Positions 17,352 through 26,686 of a stretch of DNA of 38,240 nt are shown here, piece by piece (position 1 is the first letter of the stretch; each line of letters begins with the position of its first letter). A model generated the notes under the pieces. That model had not been told where the DNA came from. It ran no database searches and worked only from the letters and a program-made list of their open reading frames with translations. A program made the translations under genes and the position numbers. The stretch comes from JBFHNV01 sp965365655 (GTDB lineage: Bacteria; Pseudomonadota; Gammaproteobacteria; HK1): assembly GCA_965365655.1 (NCBI GenBank), contig CBDUCN010000008.1, positions 1-38,240 on the forward strand, in the 5' to 3' direction.

Positions 17352-19454
17352 TCACGCGGCGCTCGCGGGCGGCGCCTGCACCTCGCTGTCGCGCAGCGCC
17401 GCGTCGAACGCGTCGAAGTCCGTGATCGGCGCGTCGCAGGTGTGGCCGCGGCACAGGTACGCGACGACGTCTCCGCGCGGCGTCCGCTCGGCCAGCAGAC
17501 CCGGCAGCGCCGGCGCGCCAGCCGGAATGGCCAGCGTCATGCGCCGCGGCGCGTAGGCCGCGCCGGCGCGGCGCTGCCAGCGCGCGAGCGCGTCGCCTTC
17601 GCCGCGCAGCACCACGGTGACCGGCGGATCCAGGAACTCCTCCAGCGCCGCGAGCAGGGCGTTGTGGGCGTGCGGGTACTGCGACAGCGCGGACCAGGAC
17701 GCGCGCAGCGTGGCCTCGGCGGCGTCCAGGTAACGGCTCTCTCCGAGCAGGTGCCCGAGCCGGATCAGGACCTGTGCCGCGACGCCGTTGCCGGCGGGCA
17801 GCGCGTCGTCGGCCATCGGCTTGGAACGGTGGATCAGCCGCTCGTGGTCGTGAGACGTGAAGAAGAAGCCGCCGTGCTCGCCGTCCTCGAAGCGCGCCAG
17901 CAGCGCGTCGGCGAGGCTCACCGCGAACTCGAGGTCGATCCCGCGCCAGCGGCACTCGAGCAGCGCCAGCGCGCCGTCGGCGAGCAGCGCGTGGTCGTCC
18001 AGGTACGCGTTGAGCCGCGCCCGGCCGTCGCGGTGGCTCGCGAGCAGGCGCCCGTCGGCGTCGCGCATGCGCTCGCGCACGAAGTCCAGCGCGCGCTCCG
18101 CGGACGACGCGAGCGCAGGCTCGTCCAGCGCCCGCGCGGCAACGCTCATGCCCTTGATCATCAGCCCGTTCCACGACGCGAGCACCTTGTCGTCCAGGCC
18201 CGGGCGCACGCGCTGCTCGCGCGCGGCGAGCAGCTTCGCGCGCGCGGCGTCGAGCACCGCTTCGGCGTCCGCCGGCGCGACGCCGGCCTCGGCCGCCGCA
18301 TCGGCCAGGGGCCGCACGCCGTGCAGGTGCCAGTGTCTGCCCTCGAAGTTCGGCGCCCGGTCGAGGCCGAAGCGCGCGGCGATCAGCGCGTGCTCCGCGG
18401 GCTCGAGCAGGCGCGCGGTCTCCTCGGGCGTCCACACGTAGTAGCGGCCTTCCTCGCCCTCGGAGTCCGCGTCCAGCGTGGACCAGTAGCCGCCGTCCGG
18501 CGACTGCATCTCGCGCATCACCCAGGCCGCGGTCTCGCGCGCCACGCGGCGCGACGTGGGCTCGCGCGTGAGCTGCCACGCCCACGCGTTCAGCGCGAGC
18601 AGCGGGCCGTTGTCGTACAGCATCTTCTCGAAGTGCGGGATCATCCACTGCTCGTCCACCGAGTAGCGGCTGAAGCCCCCGCCGAGCTGGTCGTAGATCC
18701 CGCTGTCGGCCATCCGCGACAGCGTGAACAGCGCCATGTGCGCGGCGTCGTCGTCCGCCGCGCCCGCGGCCGCGGTCGCGGCGTGATGGCGCAGCAGGCG
18801 CTCCAGGTTCGACGGGTGAGGAAACTTCGGGGCGCCGCCGAACCCGCCGTGCCGCGCATCGAACAGCGCACCGAGCTGGCGCCGCGCCTCCTCCAGCGGC
18901 TGCGCGCCGAGGCGCTGCGGCGCGGCGTCCCCGGCCGCCGGCTCCACGCTGCGCAGCGCGCCGAGGATGGGCTCGCGCTGGCCGCGGATGTCGTCGCGAT
19001 GCTCGACGAAGTACTCGGCGACCCGGGTCAGCACCTGCTGGAAGGACGGCATGCCGTGGCGGGGCGCGTCCGGGAAGTAGGTGCCGCCGAAGAACGGGAT
19101 CTGCTCCTCCGGGGTCAGGAACATGGTCAGCGGCCAGCCGCCCGGGCGCCGGATCATGAGCTGGTGGGCGAGCTGGTAGATGCGGTCGATGTCCGGGCGC
19201 TCCTCGCGGTCCACCTTCACGTTCACGAACAGCGCGTTCATCAGCTCGGCGGTGGCCGCGTCCTCGAAGGACTCGTGGGCCATCACGTGGCACCAGTGGC
19301 ACGCGGAGTAGCCCACCGACAGCAGGATCGGACGGTCCAGCTCGCGGGCGGCCGCGAGCGCGTCCTCGCCCCACGGCATCCAGTGCACCGGGTTGTCGGC
19401 GTGCTGCAGCAGGTAGGGGCTGGTTTCGGCGGCGAGGCGGTTGCGGTCGGTCAT
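17352..19454 (-). CDS. DUF255 thioredoxin-domain protein (YyaL/SSP411 type)
   Basis: A 700-residue protein. The N-terminal thioredoxin-like DUF255 domain (about 1-160) carries the hallmark GYSACHWCHVMAHESF, with redox cysteines C52 and C55. It is followed by an (alpha/alpha)6-barrel region like glycoside hydrolases and epimerases, with motifs GGFGGAPKFP, YDQLGGGFSRY and WMIPHFEKMLYDN. This architecture matches YyaL and mammalian spermatogenesis-associated protein 20. The biochemical role is unknown. The ATG at 19454 matches the conserved start (MTDRNRLAAETSPYLLQHA); an upstream extension has no support. A TATAGT -10-like box lies at 19482-19487 on this strand. Confidence 0.92.
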   Translation of the reverse strand: MTDRNRLAAETSPYLLQHADNPVHWMPWGEDALAAARELDRPILLSVGYSACHWCHVMAHESFEDAATAELMNALFVNVKVDREERPDIDRIYQLAHQLMIRRPGGWPLTMFLTPEEQIPFFGGTYFPDAPRHGMPSFQQVLTRVAEYFVEHRDDIRGQREPILGALRSVEPAAGDAAPQRLGAQPLEEARRQLGALFDARHGGFGGAPKFPHPSNLERLLRHHAATAAAGAADDDAAHMALFTLSRMADSGIYDQLGGGFSRYSVDEQWMIPHFEKMLYDNGPLLALNAWAWQLTREPTSRRVARETAAWVMREMQSPDGGYWSTLDADSEGEEGRYYVWTPEETARLLEPAEHALIAARFGLDRAPNFEGRHWHLHGVRPLADAAAEAGVAPADAEAVLDAARAKLLAAREQRVRPGLDDKVLASWNGLMIKGMSVAARALDEPALASSAERALDFVRERMRDADGRLLASHRDGRARLNAYLDDHALLADGALALLECRWRGIDLEFAVSLADALLARFEDGEHGGFFFTSHDHERLIHRSKPMADDALPAGNGVAAQVLIRLGHLLGESRYLDAAEATLRASWSALSQYPHAHNALLAALEEFLDPPVTVVLRGEGDALARWQRRAGAAYAPRRMTLAIPAGAPALPGLLAERTPRGDVVAYLCRGHTCDAPITDFDAFDAALRDSEVQAPPASAA

Positions 19455-19515
19455 GGCGACCCTGGCGGTGGGCGACCGTTCACTATAGAGGCCCTGCCGG
19501 CGCGCCACGCACCCC

Positions 19516-19521
19516 TATAAT
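19516..19521 (+). promoter_or_regulatory. -10 element TATAAT before the rlmI-like gene
   Basis: A perfect TATAAT lies 33 bases before the start codon in the short divergent gap. No good -35 is present 16-18 bases upstream, so it may need an activator. Confidence 0.4.
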
Positions 19522-19554
19522 GGCGCCCCGTCCGACCCCTGCGAGCGCGCCGTC

Positions 19555-20742
19555 TTGAATCTTCCCCGCCTGTACCTCAAGCGCCGCGAGGAGCGCCGGC
19601 TGCGCGCGGGTCACCCGTGGATCTACAGCAACGAGGTGGACGTGGCGCGCAGCCCGTTGCAGGACTTCGCGCCCGGCGCGCCGGTGACCGTCGCGAGCCA
19701 GTCCGGCCAGCCGCTCGCGACCGCCTACGTCAATCCCGCGACCCTGATCTGCGCGCGGGTGGTCAGCCGCCGCCCGGATCGCCCGCTGGACGCGGAGCGC
19801 GTCGCCGAGCGCCTCGCGCGTGCGCTCGCGCTGCGCGAGCGCATGAATGTCGGGCCCTGGTACCGGCTGGTCTACGGCGAGAGCGACGGCCTGCCGGGCC
19901 TGGTGGTGGATCGCTACGGCGACACGCTGGCCGTGCAGGTGGCCACCGCCGGGATGGAGGCGCTGGCCGAGCCGGTGCTGGCCGCGCTGGACCGGCTGCT
20001 CGCACCGCGCGCGGTGGTGCTGCGCAACGACGGCGCCGGGCGGCGCCTGGAGGGGCTGGAGGAGTCGGTGAGCTGGTGGCGGGGCGGCGACGGGCCGGTC
20101 GAGGTGCGCGAGAACGGCGTGCGCTTCACCGCGTCGCCGGGCAGCGGGCAGAAGACAGGCTGGTTCTACGACCACCGCCTGAACCGGGCGCGGGTCGCGG
20201 CGTGGGCCGCGGGCGCCCGGGTGCTGGACCTGTTCAGCTACCGCGGCGGCTTCGGCGTGCAGGCGGCGTGCGCCGGCGCCCGCGACGTGCTGTGCGTGGA
20301 CTCCTCGGCCGAGGCCCTGGACGGCGCGGCGCAGGCCGCCGCCCTCAACGGCCGCGGCGATCGCGTGCGCTGCCGGCGCGGCGATGCGTTCGACGTCCTG
20401 AAGGCGCTGCACGACGACGGCGAGCGCTTCGACCTCGTGATCGTGGACCCGCCGGCCTTCGCGCGCCGCAAACGCGACCTGGCCGCCGCGCGCGAGGCCT
20501 ACCAGCGGCTCAACCGCCTCGCGATGCGGGTGCTGGTGGAGGACGGGCTGCTGTTCAGCGCGTCGTGCTCGTCACACGTCAGCGCGGACGATCTGCGCGA
20601 CGCGCTGCGCCACGCCGCACGCGGCGCCGCCCGGCGGGTGTCCCTGCTCGAGCAGGGGCACCAGGGACCGGACCACCCGGTGCACCCGGCGCTCGCGGAG
20701 TCGGCCTACCTCAAGGCCTTCCTCGCCCGTGCCGAGGCCTGA
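19555..20742 (+). CDS. rlmI: RlmI-like 23S rRNA cytosine-C5 methyltransferase
   Basis: A 395-residue protein with an N-terminal PUA-like domain (HPWIYSNEV near residue 20) and a C-terminal SAM-dependent Rossmann domain. Motif I is VLDLFSYRGGFGV and motif IV is VDPPAFARRK. The order and size match RlmI, which methylates C1962 of 23S rRNA. The start appears to be TTG at 19555: no ATG or GTG lies before the conserved LPRLYLKRREERR segment, and upstream frames lack homologous sequence. A weak ribosome site may fit low expression. It heads the run rlmI-lgt-thyA-folA. The exact target nucleotide is inferred. Confidence 0.88.
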   Translation: MNLPRLYLKRREERRLRAGHPWIYSNEVDVARSPLQDFAPGAPVTVASQSGQPLATAYVNPATLICARVVSRRPDRPLDAERVAERLARALALRERMNVGPWYRLVYGESDGLPGLVVDRYGDTLAVQVATAGMEALAEPVLAALDRLLAPRAVVLRNDGAGRRLEGLEESVSWWRGGDGPVEVRENGVRFTASPGSGQKTGWFYDHRLNRARVAAWAAGARVLDLFSYRGGFGVQAACAGARDVLCVDSSAEALDGAAQAAALNGRGDRVRCRRGDAFDVLKALHDDGERFDLVIVDPPAFARRKRDLAAAREAYQRLNRLAMRVLVEDGLLFSASCSSHVSADDLRDALRHAARGAARRVSLLEQGHQGPDHPVHPALAESAYLKAFLARAEA

Positions 20743-20796
20743 CGGCGTGGCGGGCGCCGCGAGCGGCCGCGGCCGCGCCTGCGCCGGGCGCCCGTC

Positions 20797-21669
20797 GTGA
20801 TCGCCCATCCGCGCATCGATCCGGTGGCGGTGTCCATCGGCCCGCTGCAGGTGCACTGGTACGGGCTGATGTACCTGGCCGGCTTCGCGGCCGGCTGGTG
20901 GCTGGGCCGGCGCCGCGCCCGCGACGCGTGGCGCGGCCTGCGCCCGGCGGACGTGGACGACGTGGTGTTCTTCGCGGTGCTCGGCATCCTCCTCGGCGGG
21001 CGCCTCGGATACCTGCTGTTCTACGGCTGGGATCGCCTCGCCGCCGACCCCGGCTACGCGTTCCGGATCTGGGAGGGGGGCATGTCGTTCCACGGCGGCC
21101 TCGTCGGCGTCATCGTCGCGATGGCGTGGTTCGCGCGCAGCCGCGGGCTGGGCTTCTGGCAGGTCGCGGACTTCGTCGCGCCGCTGGTGCCGCCGGGCCT
21201 GCTCGCCGGGCGCATCGGGAACTTCATCAACGGCAACCTGTGGGGCGCGCCCACCGACCTGCCGTGGGGCGTCGTGTTCCCGGCGCCGGCCGCCGGCGGC
21301 GTCCCGCGCCATCCCACCCAGCTCTACGAGGCGCTGCTCGAGGGCGTGGTGCTGTTCGCGGCGCTGTGGCTGTACTCGCGCACGCCGCGCCCGCTGCGCT
21401 GCGTGAGCGGCGCGTTCCTGCTCGGCTACGGCGTGATGCGCTTCGCGGTCGAGTTCGTGCGCGTCCCCGACGCCCACATCGGCTACCTGGCCTTCGGCTG
21501 GGTGACGATGGGTCAGGTGCTCACGCTGCCGATGATCGTCGCGGGTGCCGTGCTGCTGGCGGTGGGGGCCCGCCGCGGCGAGGCGCCCGTCGCGCGGGCC
21601 GAGGAGCCGGCGCCCGGCGCGGCGAAGCCGCGTCGCCGTGCGGGCAAGGGGGCGCGCCGGCGCCGCTGA
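20797..21669 (+). CDS. lgt: Prolipoprotein diacylglyceryl transferase
   Basis: A 290-residue inner-membrane enzyme with about seven helices. It has the catalytic-region motif MSFHGGLVG and the signature GRIGNFINGNLWG, then RHPTQLYEALLEG. It transfers diacylglyceryl from phosphatidylglycerol to the lipobox cysteine of preprolipoproteins, the first step of lipoprotein maturation. The start is GTG at 20797. The C-terminus carries an additional Arg/Lys-rich tail of about 30 residues after the last helix, longer than usual for the family and probably cytoplasmic. Position upstream of thyA is conserved in gammaproteobacteria. Confidence 0.95.
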   Translation: MIAHPRIDPVAVSIGPLQVHWYGLMYLAGFAAGWWLGRRRARDAWRGLRPADVDDVVFFAVLGILLGGRLGYLLFYGWDRLAADPGYAFRIWEGGMSFHGGLVGVIVAMAWFARSRGLGFWQVADFVAPLVPPGLLAGRIGNFINGNLWGAPTDLPWGVVFPAPAAGGVPRHPTQLYEALLEGVVLFAALWLYSRTPRPLRCVSGAFLLGYGVMRFAVEFVRVPDAHIGYLAFGWVTMGQVLTLPMIVAGAVLLAVGARRGEAPVARAEEPAPGAAKPRRRAGKGARRRR

Positions 21670-21737
21670 TCGCGGCGCGCGGGATCCGCTACAGTTCGCG
21701 GCCAGGCCGGCAGCGGTCGAGCGGAGCGGGAGCGGGC

Positions 21738-22532
21738 ATGCGGCAGTACCTGGACCTCATGCGGCACGTGCGCGAGTCCGGCGTGCGCAAGGCCGATCGC
21801 ACCGGCACCGGCACGCTGAGCGTGTTCGGCTACCAGATGCGCTTCGATCTCGCGCAGGGCTTCCCGGCGGTGACCACCAAGAAGCTGCACCTGCGCTCGG
21901 TCATCCACGAGCTGCTGTGGTTCCTGGCCGGCGACACCAACATCCGCTACCTGAACGAGCACGGCGTCACGATCTGGGACGAGTGGGCGGACGAGCGCGG
22001 CGAGCTGGGCCCGGTGTACGGCTACCAGTGGCGCTCCTGGCCCACCGCGAACGGCGGCCACGTGGACCAGATCGCGCAGGTGCTGCGCGCGCTGCGCGAG
22101 AGTCCCGATTCGCGCCGCCACGTGGTCTCGGCCTGGAACGTCGGCGAGCTCGATCGCATGGCGCTGCCGCCGTGCCACCTGCTGTTCCAGTTCTACGTCG
22201 CCGACGGGCGCCTGTCGTGCCAGCTCTACCAGCGCAGCGCCGACGTGTTCCTGGGCGTGCCGTTCAACATCGCGTCGTACGCGCTGCTCACGATGATGGT
22301 GGCGCAGGTGTGCGGCTACCGCCCCGGGGACTTCGTGCACACGCTGGGCGACGCCCACCTGTACCTGAACCACCTCGAGCAGGCCGATCTGCAGCTCGCC
22401 CGCGAGCCGCGGGCGCTGCCCCGCATGCAGCTGAACGCGGACGTCACGGACCTGTTCGCGTTCCGCTACGAGGACTTCCGCCTGGAGGGCTACGAGCCGC
22501 ACCCGCGCATCAGCGCGCCGATCGCGGTGTGA
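21738..22532 (+). CDS. thyA: Thymidylate synthase
   Basis: A 264-residue protein, exactly the E. coli length, with nucleophile C146 in ALPPCHLLFQFYV and the dUMP-binding QRSADVFLGVPFNI block. It makes dTMP from dUMP using 5,10-methylene-THF, leaving dihydrofolate for the FolA encoded directly after it. AGCGGGAGCGGG before the ATG supplies a ribosome site. The folA GTG overlaps its stop by four bases, so the two enzymes are translationally coupled. Confidence 0.98.
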   Translation: MRQYLDLMRHVRESGVRKADRTGTGTLSVFGYQMRFDLAQGFPAVTTKKLHLRSVIHELLWFLAGDTNIRYLNEHGVTIWDEWADERGELGPVYGYQWRSWPTANGGHVDQIAQVLRALRESPDSRRHVVSAWNVGELDRMALPPCHLLFQFYVADGRLSCQLYQRSADVFLGVPFNIASYALLTMMVAQVCGYRPGDFVHTLGDAHLYLNHLEQADLQLAREPRALPRMQLNADVTDLFAFRYEDFRLEGYEPHPRISAPIAV

Positions 22533-23047
22533 CGGCCGGCGCGCGGCGGCGCGACGCGGGCCACCCGGAGCTGCGGCTGGTGGCGGCGATGGCGCGCAAC
22601 CGCGTGATCGGGCGCGACAACGCGCTGCCCTGGCGGCTGCCGGAGGATCTGCGCCGCTTCAAGCGCCTCACGCTGGGCCACCCGGTGCTGATGGGGCGGC
22701 GCACCCACGAGTCCATCGGCCGGGCGCTGCCCGGGCGGGAGAACCTGGTGCTGACCCGGGACCGCGGCTTCGCCGCGCCCGGCTGCCGCGTGGTGCACGA
22801 CCTCGAGTCGGCGCTGCGCGCGGCGGGGGAGCGCGTGCTGATGGTGATCGGCGGCGCCGACCTCTACGCGCAGACCCTGCCGCTCGCGTCCACCCTGCAC
22901 CTGACCCTGGTCGAGGCCGACGTCGACGGAGACACGCTGTTCCCGGAATTCGATTCCGGGCAGTGGCGGCTCGTGGCCGACGTGCACCATCCCGCCGGCG
23001 GCGGGCGCGCGCTGGGTTTCCGCTTCATGGACTACGTGCGGCGCTGA
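22529..23047 (+). CDS. folA: Dihydrofolate reductase
   Basis: A 172-residue enzyme with the substrate loop VIGRDNALPWRLPEDL, the cofactor-side VLMGRRTHESIGRALPGR, and VIGGADLYAQTL. It reduces dihydrofolate made by ThyA to tetrahydrofolate. The start is taken as GTG 22529, in a GTGA overlap with the thyA stop, giving a 16-residue lead before the conserved LRLVAAMARNRVIG. An internal GTG or ATG in that segment would clip the conserved first strand, so I reject them. It is convergent with apaH, 18 bases away. Confidence 0.95.
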   Translation: MTAGARRRDAGHPELRLVAAMARNRVIGRDNALPWRLPEDLRRFKRLTLGHPVLMGRRTHESIGRALPGRENLVLTRDRGFAAPGCRVVHDLESALRAAGERVLMVIGGADLYAQTLPLASTLHLTLVEADVDGDTLFPEFDSGQWRLVADVHHPAGGGRALGFRFMDYVRR

Positions 23048-23065
23048 CCGCGCACGGCCACGCGC

Positions 23066-23923
23066 TCAGCCGCCGCTGCCGCGGCGCGTGGCGGCCATGT
23101 CCGCCTCCAGCCCGGGCACCTGGTGCACGGTGAGGTCGTCCTCGCGAAGCGCCGTCAGCGGCCCGCCCCACACGCAGCCGGTGTCCACGTGCCAGACCCC
23201 GTGCCGCGGATCCAGCGGCGTCTCGAGCTGCAGCGTGGCCCAGTGGCCGAACACGATGCGCGCGCCGCGGCTGCGGCGCCCGGGCGCCGCGAACCACGGC
23301 GCGAGGCCCGCCGCCTGGCGGCCGGGCGGGCGCTTCTCGGCGAACACCAGGCAGCCGTCCGCGTCGCAGTAGCGCAGCCGCGTGAATGCGTTGGTGATGA
23401 AGCGAAGCCGGGCGTGGCCGCGCAGGTCGTGCGACCAGCAGCGCGGCTCGTTGCCGTACATGTGGGCGAGGAAGTCGTCCAGCCCGTCTCCGGCCAGCAC
23501 CGCCTCCAGCTCCCGGGCGCAGGCGCGCGCGGTGTCCAGATCCCAGGCCGGCGGCAGGCCGGCGTGCACCACCGCCAGCGCGCTGTCGGTGCACTCGTGC
23601 AGCAGCGGCCGGCGGCGCAGCCAGTCCAGCAGCTCGTCGCGATCCGGCGCCTTCAGCACCGCGCCCAGGGTGTCGCCGCGCGCCGGCGCGCGGTGGCCGT
23701 GGGCCGCCGCGAGCAGGTGCAGGTCGTGGTTGCCGAGCACCGTCTCGGCGCGCTCTCCGAGCCCGCGCACGAAGCGCAGCACCTGCAGCGATTCCGGGCC
23801 GCGGTTGACGAGATCGCCGACGAAGCGCAGCCGGTCGCGTCCGGGGTCGAAGTCCACGTGCTCGAGCAGCGCCATGAGCCGCGCGTGGCAGCCCTGCACG
23901 TCGCCGATCACCCACGACGTCAT
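23066..23923 (-). CDS. apaH: Symmetrical diadenosine tetraphosphate hydrolase
   Basis: A 285-residue metallophosphoesterase. Dimetal motifs in order are VIGDVQGC (start), FVGDLVNRGPES, VLGNHDLH and the C-terminal HVDTGCVWGG. It splits Ap4A into two ADP in the cytoplasm and limits stress dinucleotides; in E. coli it also removes Np4 RNA caps. It lies 47 bases after apaG on the same strand, the normal pair. In many relatives both follow rsmA; here they are about 4.5 kb from rsmA. Confidence 0.95.
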   Translation of the reverse strand: MTSWVIGDVQGCHARLMALLEHVDFDPGRDRLRFVGDLVNRGPESLQVLRFVRGLGERAETVLGNHDLHLLAAAHGHRAPARGDTLGAVLKAPDRDELLDWLRRRPLLHECTDSALAVVHAGLPPAWDLDTARACARELEAVLAGDGLDDFLAHMYGNEPRCWSHDLRGHARLRFITNAFTRLRYCDADGCLVFAEKRPPGRQAAGLAPWFAAPGRRSRGARIVFGHWATLQLETPLDPRHGVWHVDTGCVWGGPLTALREDDLTVHQVPGLEADMAATRRGSGG

Positions 23924-23970
23924 CGGTGCAGGGGGCGTGCGTGCCCGGCGTCGACGCGCATGCGCCCGCG

Positions 23971-24357
23971 TCAGTGACGCACGTGCGGCATCGCGAGGCT
24001 GAACGCCGGGATCGGGGCGTCGAACTCGTGCCCGTCGTCGGCCAGCATGCGGTAGCTGCCGTGCATGCTGCCCACCGGCGTCTCGATCACGGCGCCGCTG
24101 GTGTAGCGGAACGCCTCGCCGGGGGCGAGGTGCGGCTGCTCGCCGACGACGCCGTCGCCGCGCACCTCCTGCACCTCGCCGTGGCCGTCGGTGATGACCC
24201 AGTGACGGCTGAGCAGCTTCGCGGCGACGGCGCCGGTGTTGCGGATGGTGACGGTGTACGCGAACACGTAGCGCTCGCCGTCGGGGTCGGACTGCGCGTC
24301 GAGGTACTCGCACGCGACCTTCACGCGGATGTCGTGCCGTGGCGGTGCATCGTCCAT
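23971..24357 (-). CDS. apaG: ApaG (DUF525) protein
   Basis: A 128-residue single-domain protein with a fibronectin-III-like fold. Conserved features are the RYVFAYTVTIRN strand, GEAFRYTSGAVIETPVGSMHGSY and a C-terminal FDAPIPAFSL. The molecular role is not established; in other bacteria it is linked to Ap4A metabolism or protein-protein contacts. ATG at 24357. It is the first gene of the apaG-apaH pair here. The 239 bases upstream, to the comM stop, contain GC-rich hairpins (a CCCCGC/GCGGGG stem near 24420 and CGCCGCGG/CCGCGGCG near 24500) but no T-run and no clear promoter. Confidence 0.95.
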   Translation of the reverse strand: MDDAPPRHDIRVKVACEYLDAQSDPDGERYVFAYTVTIRNTGAVAAKLLSRHWVITDGHGEVQEVRGDGVVGEQPHLAPGEAFRYTSGAVIETPVGSMHGSYRMLADDGHEFDAPIPAFSLAMPHVRH

Positions 24358-24596
24358 GCGGCGAGTTTGGGTGCGCCATGCGCGCGTCGCAAGGCCCGAC
24401 GGCGCGGCCCGAGCGCCCGGCCCCGCTTGCGGGGAGCGCCCGGCGTGCTACATCCGCCGTCGGCCCCCTGATGTGACCGTACCGCGCGCCGTCGCCGCGG
24501 CTCCGCGGCGCGCTCGGAAGCGTGTGTCGTCCGGGTGCCGCACGGTCGCCGCGCGAGCGTGCGACGCCAGGGCCGTGGGGACTGCTTCACGGGGGC

Positions 24597-26093
24597 TCAC
24601 GGCGCCGCGCCGGCGGTGCGGTAGCCGAGGGCCTCGGCGAGGTGCGCGGTGCCCACGGCGTCCTCGTCCGCGAGGTCGGCGATGGTGCGCGCGACGCGCT
24701 GCGCGCGCTGGCGGGCGCGCTCCGACAGGTGCAGCCGGGCGGTGGCCTCCTCGAGCAGCGCCCGCGCGGGCGCTGCCAACGCCGCGTGACGATCCAGCCC
24801 GGCGGGTGACAGCCGCGCGTTGGGCGGGTTGCCGCGCGCGAGCTGCCGCGCGCGGGCGCGGCGCACCCGCTCGCGAACCGCCGCGCTGGGCTCGCCCGGC
24901 GCGAGGCGCTCCTGCGGGTCCAGCCGCGGCACCTGGACCACCAGGTCGATGCGGTCCATCAGCGGCCCCGAGATCCGCGCCCGGTAGCGATGGACCTGGT
25001 CGGGCGTGCAGCTGCAGCATCCCGTGGGGTCGCCGGCGTTGCCGCAGGGGCAGGGGTTCATCGCCGCGACGAGCTGGAAGCAGGCCGGGAACTCGGCCTG
25101 GCGCGCGGCCCGGGAGATCACGATGCTGCCGCTCTCCAGCGGCTCGCGCAGCACCTCCAGCACCCGGCGGTCGAATTCGGGCAGCTCGTCCAGGAACAGC
25201 ACGCCGTGGTGCGCGAGCGAGATCTCGCCCGGCCTGGGATGGCTGCCCCCGCCGACCAGCGCCACGCCGGACGCGGTGTGATGCGGCGCGCGGAAGGTGC
25301 GCCGGCCCCAGCGCTCGGGCGCGAAGCCGGTCGCGGAGACCGAGTGCACCGATGCGCTCTCGAGCGCCTCGGCCTGGCTCATCGGGGGCAGGATCCCGGG
25401 CAGCCGGCGCGCGAGCATGGTCTTGCCGGTGCCCGGGGGGCCGATCATCAGCAGGTGATGCGCGCCCGCGGCGGCGATCTCGAGCACCCGGCGCGCCTGC
25501 CACTGGCCGCGCACGTCGGCGAGGTCCTCGACCGGCTGCGCCGCGGCGCCGCGTCCGTCCGCGCGGGCCACGGGCAGGGGCTCCTGACCCCGCAGGTGTG
25601 CCGCCACCGCGACGAGGCAGTCCGCGGCGCGCACCCTCGACCCCTCGGCCAGGGCCGCGGTCGCGGCGTCCGCCGCGGGCGCGATCAGCTCGTGTGCAGC
25701 GCGCGTGCACTGCACCGCCGCCGGCAGCGCGCCGACGACGGGGCGCACCTGCCCGTCCAGCGCGAGCTCGCCGAGCAGCTCCAGTCCTGCGGCGGCATCC
25801 GGCGGCACCTGTGCGGTCGCGGCCAGGATCCCGGCGGCGATCGCGAGGTCGAACCGCCCGCCTTCCTTGGGCAGGTCCGCCGGCGCGAGGTTGACGGTGA
25901 TGCGGCGGCGCGGGAACTCGAATCCGCTGTTCATGACCGCGCTGCGCACGCGGTCCTTGCTCTCCTTCACCGCGGTCTCGGGCAGGCCCACGATGCTCAC
26001 GCGGGGCAGTCCGCCGGTGATGTGGACCTCGACGCGGACCAGAGGCGCCTGCACGCCCACCTGCGCGCGGCTGAGCACGATGGCGAGGCTCAT
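24597..26093 (-). CDS. comM: YifB/ComM Mg-chelatase-like AAA+ ATPase
   Basis: A 498-residue protein with an N-terminal ribosomal S5/Lon-protease-like fold (about 1-170) and an AAA+ core. Walker A is GPPGTGKTML, Walker B is GVLFLDELPEF, and a Cys-rich insert contains CPCGNAGDPTGCC. A C-terminal Mg-chelatase lid follows. ComM is a helicase that promotes branch migration during natural transformation. Most transformable and many non-transformable gammaproteobacteria have it, so it does not prove competence. A strong ribosome site, GGAGGAAGGG, precedes the ATG and would pair with the UCCUCC loop of the small RNAs described at 10.1-10.4 kb, as would any strong site. Confidence 0.95.
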   Translation of the reverse strand: MSLAIVLSRAQVGVQAPLVRVEVHITGGLPRVSIVGLPETAVKESKDRVRSAVMNSGFEFPRRRITVNLAPADLPKEGGRFDLAIAAGILAATAQVPPDAAAGLELLGELALDGQVRPVVGALPAAVQCTRAAHELIAPAADAATAALAEGSRVRAADCLVAVAAHLRGQEPLPVARADGRGAAAQPVEDLADVRGQWQARRVLEIAAAGAHHLLMIGPPGTGKTMLARRLPGILPPMSQAEALESASVHSVSATGFAPERWGRRTFRAPHHTASGVALVGGGSHPRPGEISLAHHGVLFLDELPEFDRRVLEVLREPLESGSIVISRAARQAEFPACFQLVAAMNPCPCGNAGDPTGCCSCTPDQVHRYRARISGPLMDRIDLVVQVPRLDPQERLAPGEPSAAVRERVRRARARQLARGNPPNARLSPAGLDRHAALAAPARALLEEATARLHLSERARQRAQRVARTIADLADEDAVGTAHLAEALGYRTAGAAP

Positions 26094-26199
26094 CGGAATC
26101 CCTTCCTCCCGTCGGGTCGGCCTCTCGCGGGGCTCGCATGTCCGGCGGACCGTTCCGTGGCCGCCGGCGCCGGACGTCCTGTCCGGCGCGGGTCGCTCG

Positions 26200-26205
26200 A
26201 TTATA
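26200..26205 (-). promoter_or_regulatory. -10 element TATAAT for comM
   Basis: TATAAT on the minus strand in the gap between ubiK and comM, about 107 bases before the comM ATG. No convincing -35 lies at the right distance, where the ubiK 3' end begins. Confidence 0.4.
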
Positions 26206-26230
26206 GCGTCGGGCCGCGCACGGCCCGCGC

Positions 26231-26494
26231 TCAGGACGTGGGCCGCGGACCCTGCCCGGTGTCGGCCTCCATCGACCGCACGCGCGCCTCCAGGCGCTCC
26301 AGCTTCTCGCGGGTGCGCGCGAGCACCCGCGCCTGGGCATCGAATTCCTCGCGCGTCACCAGGTCCATGCGCGACAGCGCGCCGGCGAGGCCGGCGCGCA
26401 GGTTGCGGCGGAGATCGGTCTCCGCCTCCGCGAGGCCCTGGGGCAGCGCGTCGAGGACGCGCCGGGCGAGATCGTCGAAGGACGGTCGTGGCAT
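26231..26494 (-). CDS. ubiK: Ubiquinone biosynthesis accessory factor UbiK (BMFP/YqiC family)
   Basis: An 87-residue protein with an amphipathic N-terminal helix and a long C-terminal coiled coil rich in heptad leucines (about 45-80: REEFDAQARVLARTREKLERLEARV). This is the BMFP family, membrane-fusogenic trimers that help the Ubi complex and its lipid intermediates. ATG 26494 starts the conserved MPRPSFDDLARRV. It lies upstream of comM on the same strand after a 137-base gap that contains the comM -10 box. Confidence 0.9.
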   Translation of the reverse strand: MPRPSFDDLARRVLDALPQGLAEAETDLRRNLRAGLAGALSRMDLVTREEFDAQARVLARTREKLERLEARVRSMEADTGQGPRPTS

Positions 26495-26628
26495 CTTGGC
26501 TTCCCGCGTCGGATCCCGCCGCGGCGGGCACCGCAGGCGTCCCGGGACGGGAACCTCGTGCCGTTGCGGGGGAGCAGGGTGGTTACAATCCCGGAGTGCG
26601 GGGCTATCCAAACAAAACGGCGAAAGAA

Positions 26629-26640
26629 TACAATATAAAG
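26629..26640 (+). promoter_or_regulatory. AT-rich promoter region of the cNMP/rhodanese gene
   Basis: TACAAT (26629-26634) runs into TATAAA, inside an A-rich patch from 26606 that stands out in this GC-rich DNA. It lies 48-58 bases before the ATG. The -35 is weak, and another TACAAT occurs at 26584-26589. Confidence 0.4.
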
Positions 26641-26686
26641 CTGATCTGCCCCGCCCCGCCGCCCGCGTTGAAGCACCCTGAGGACC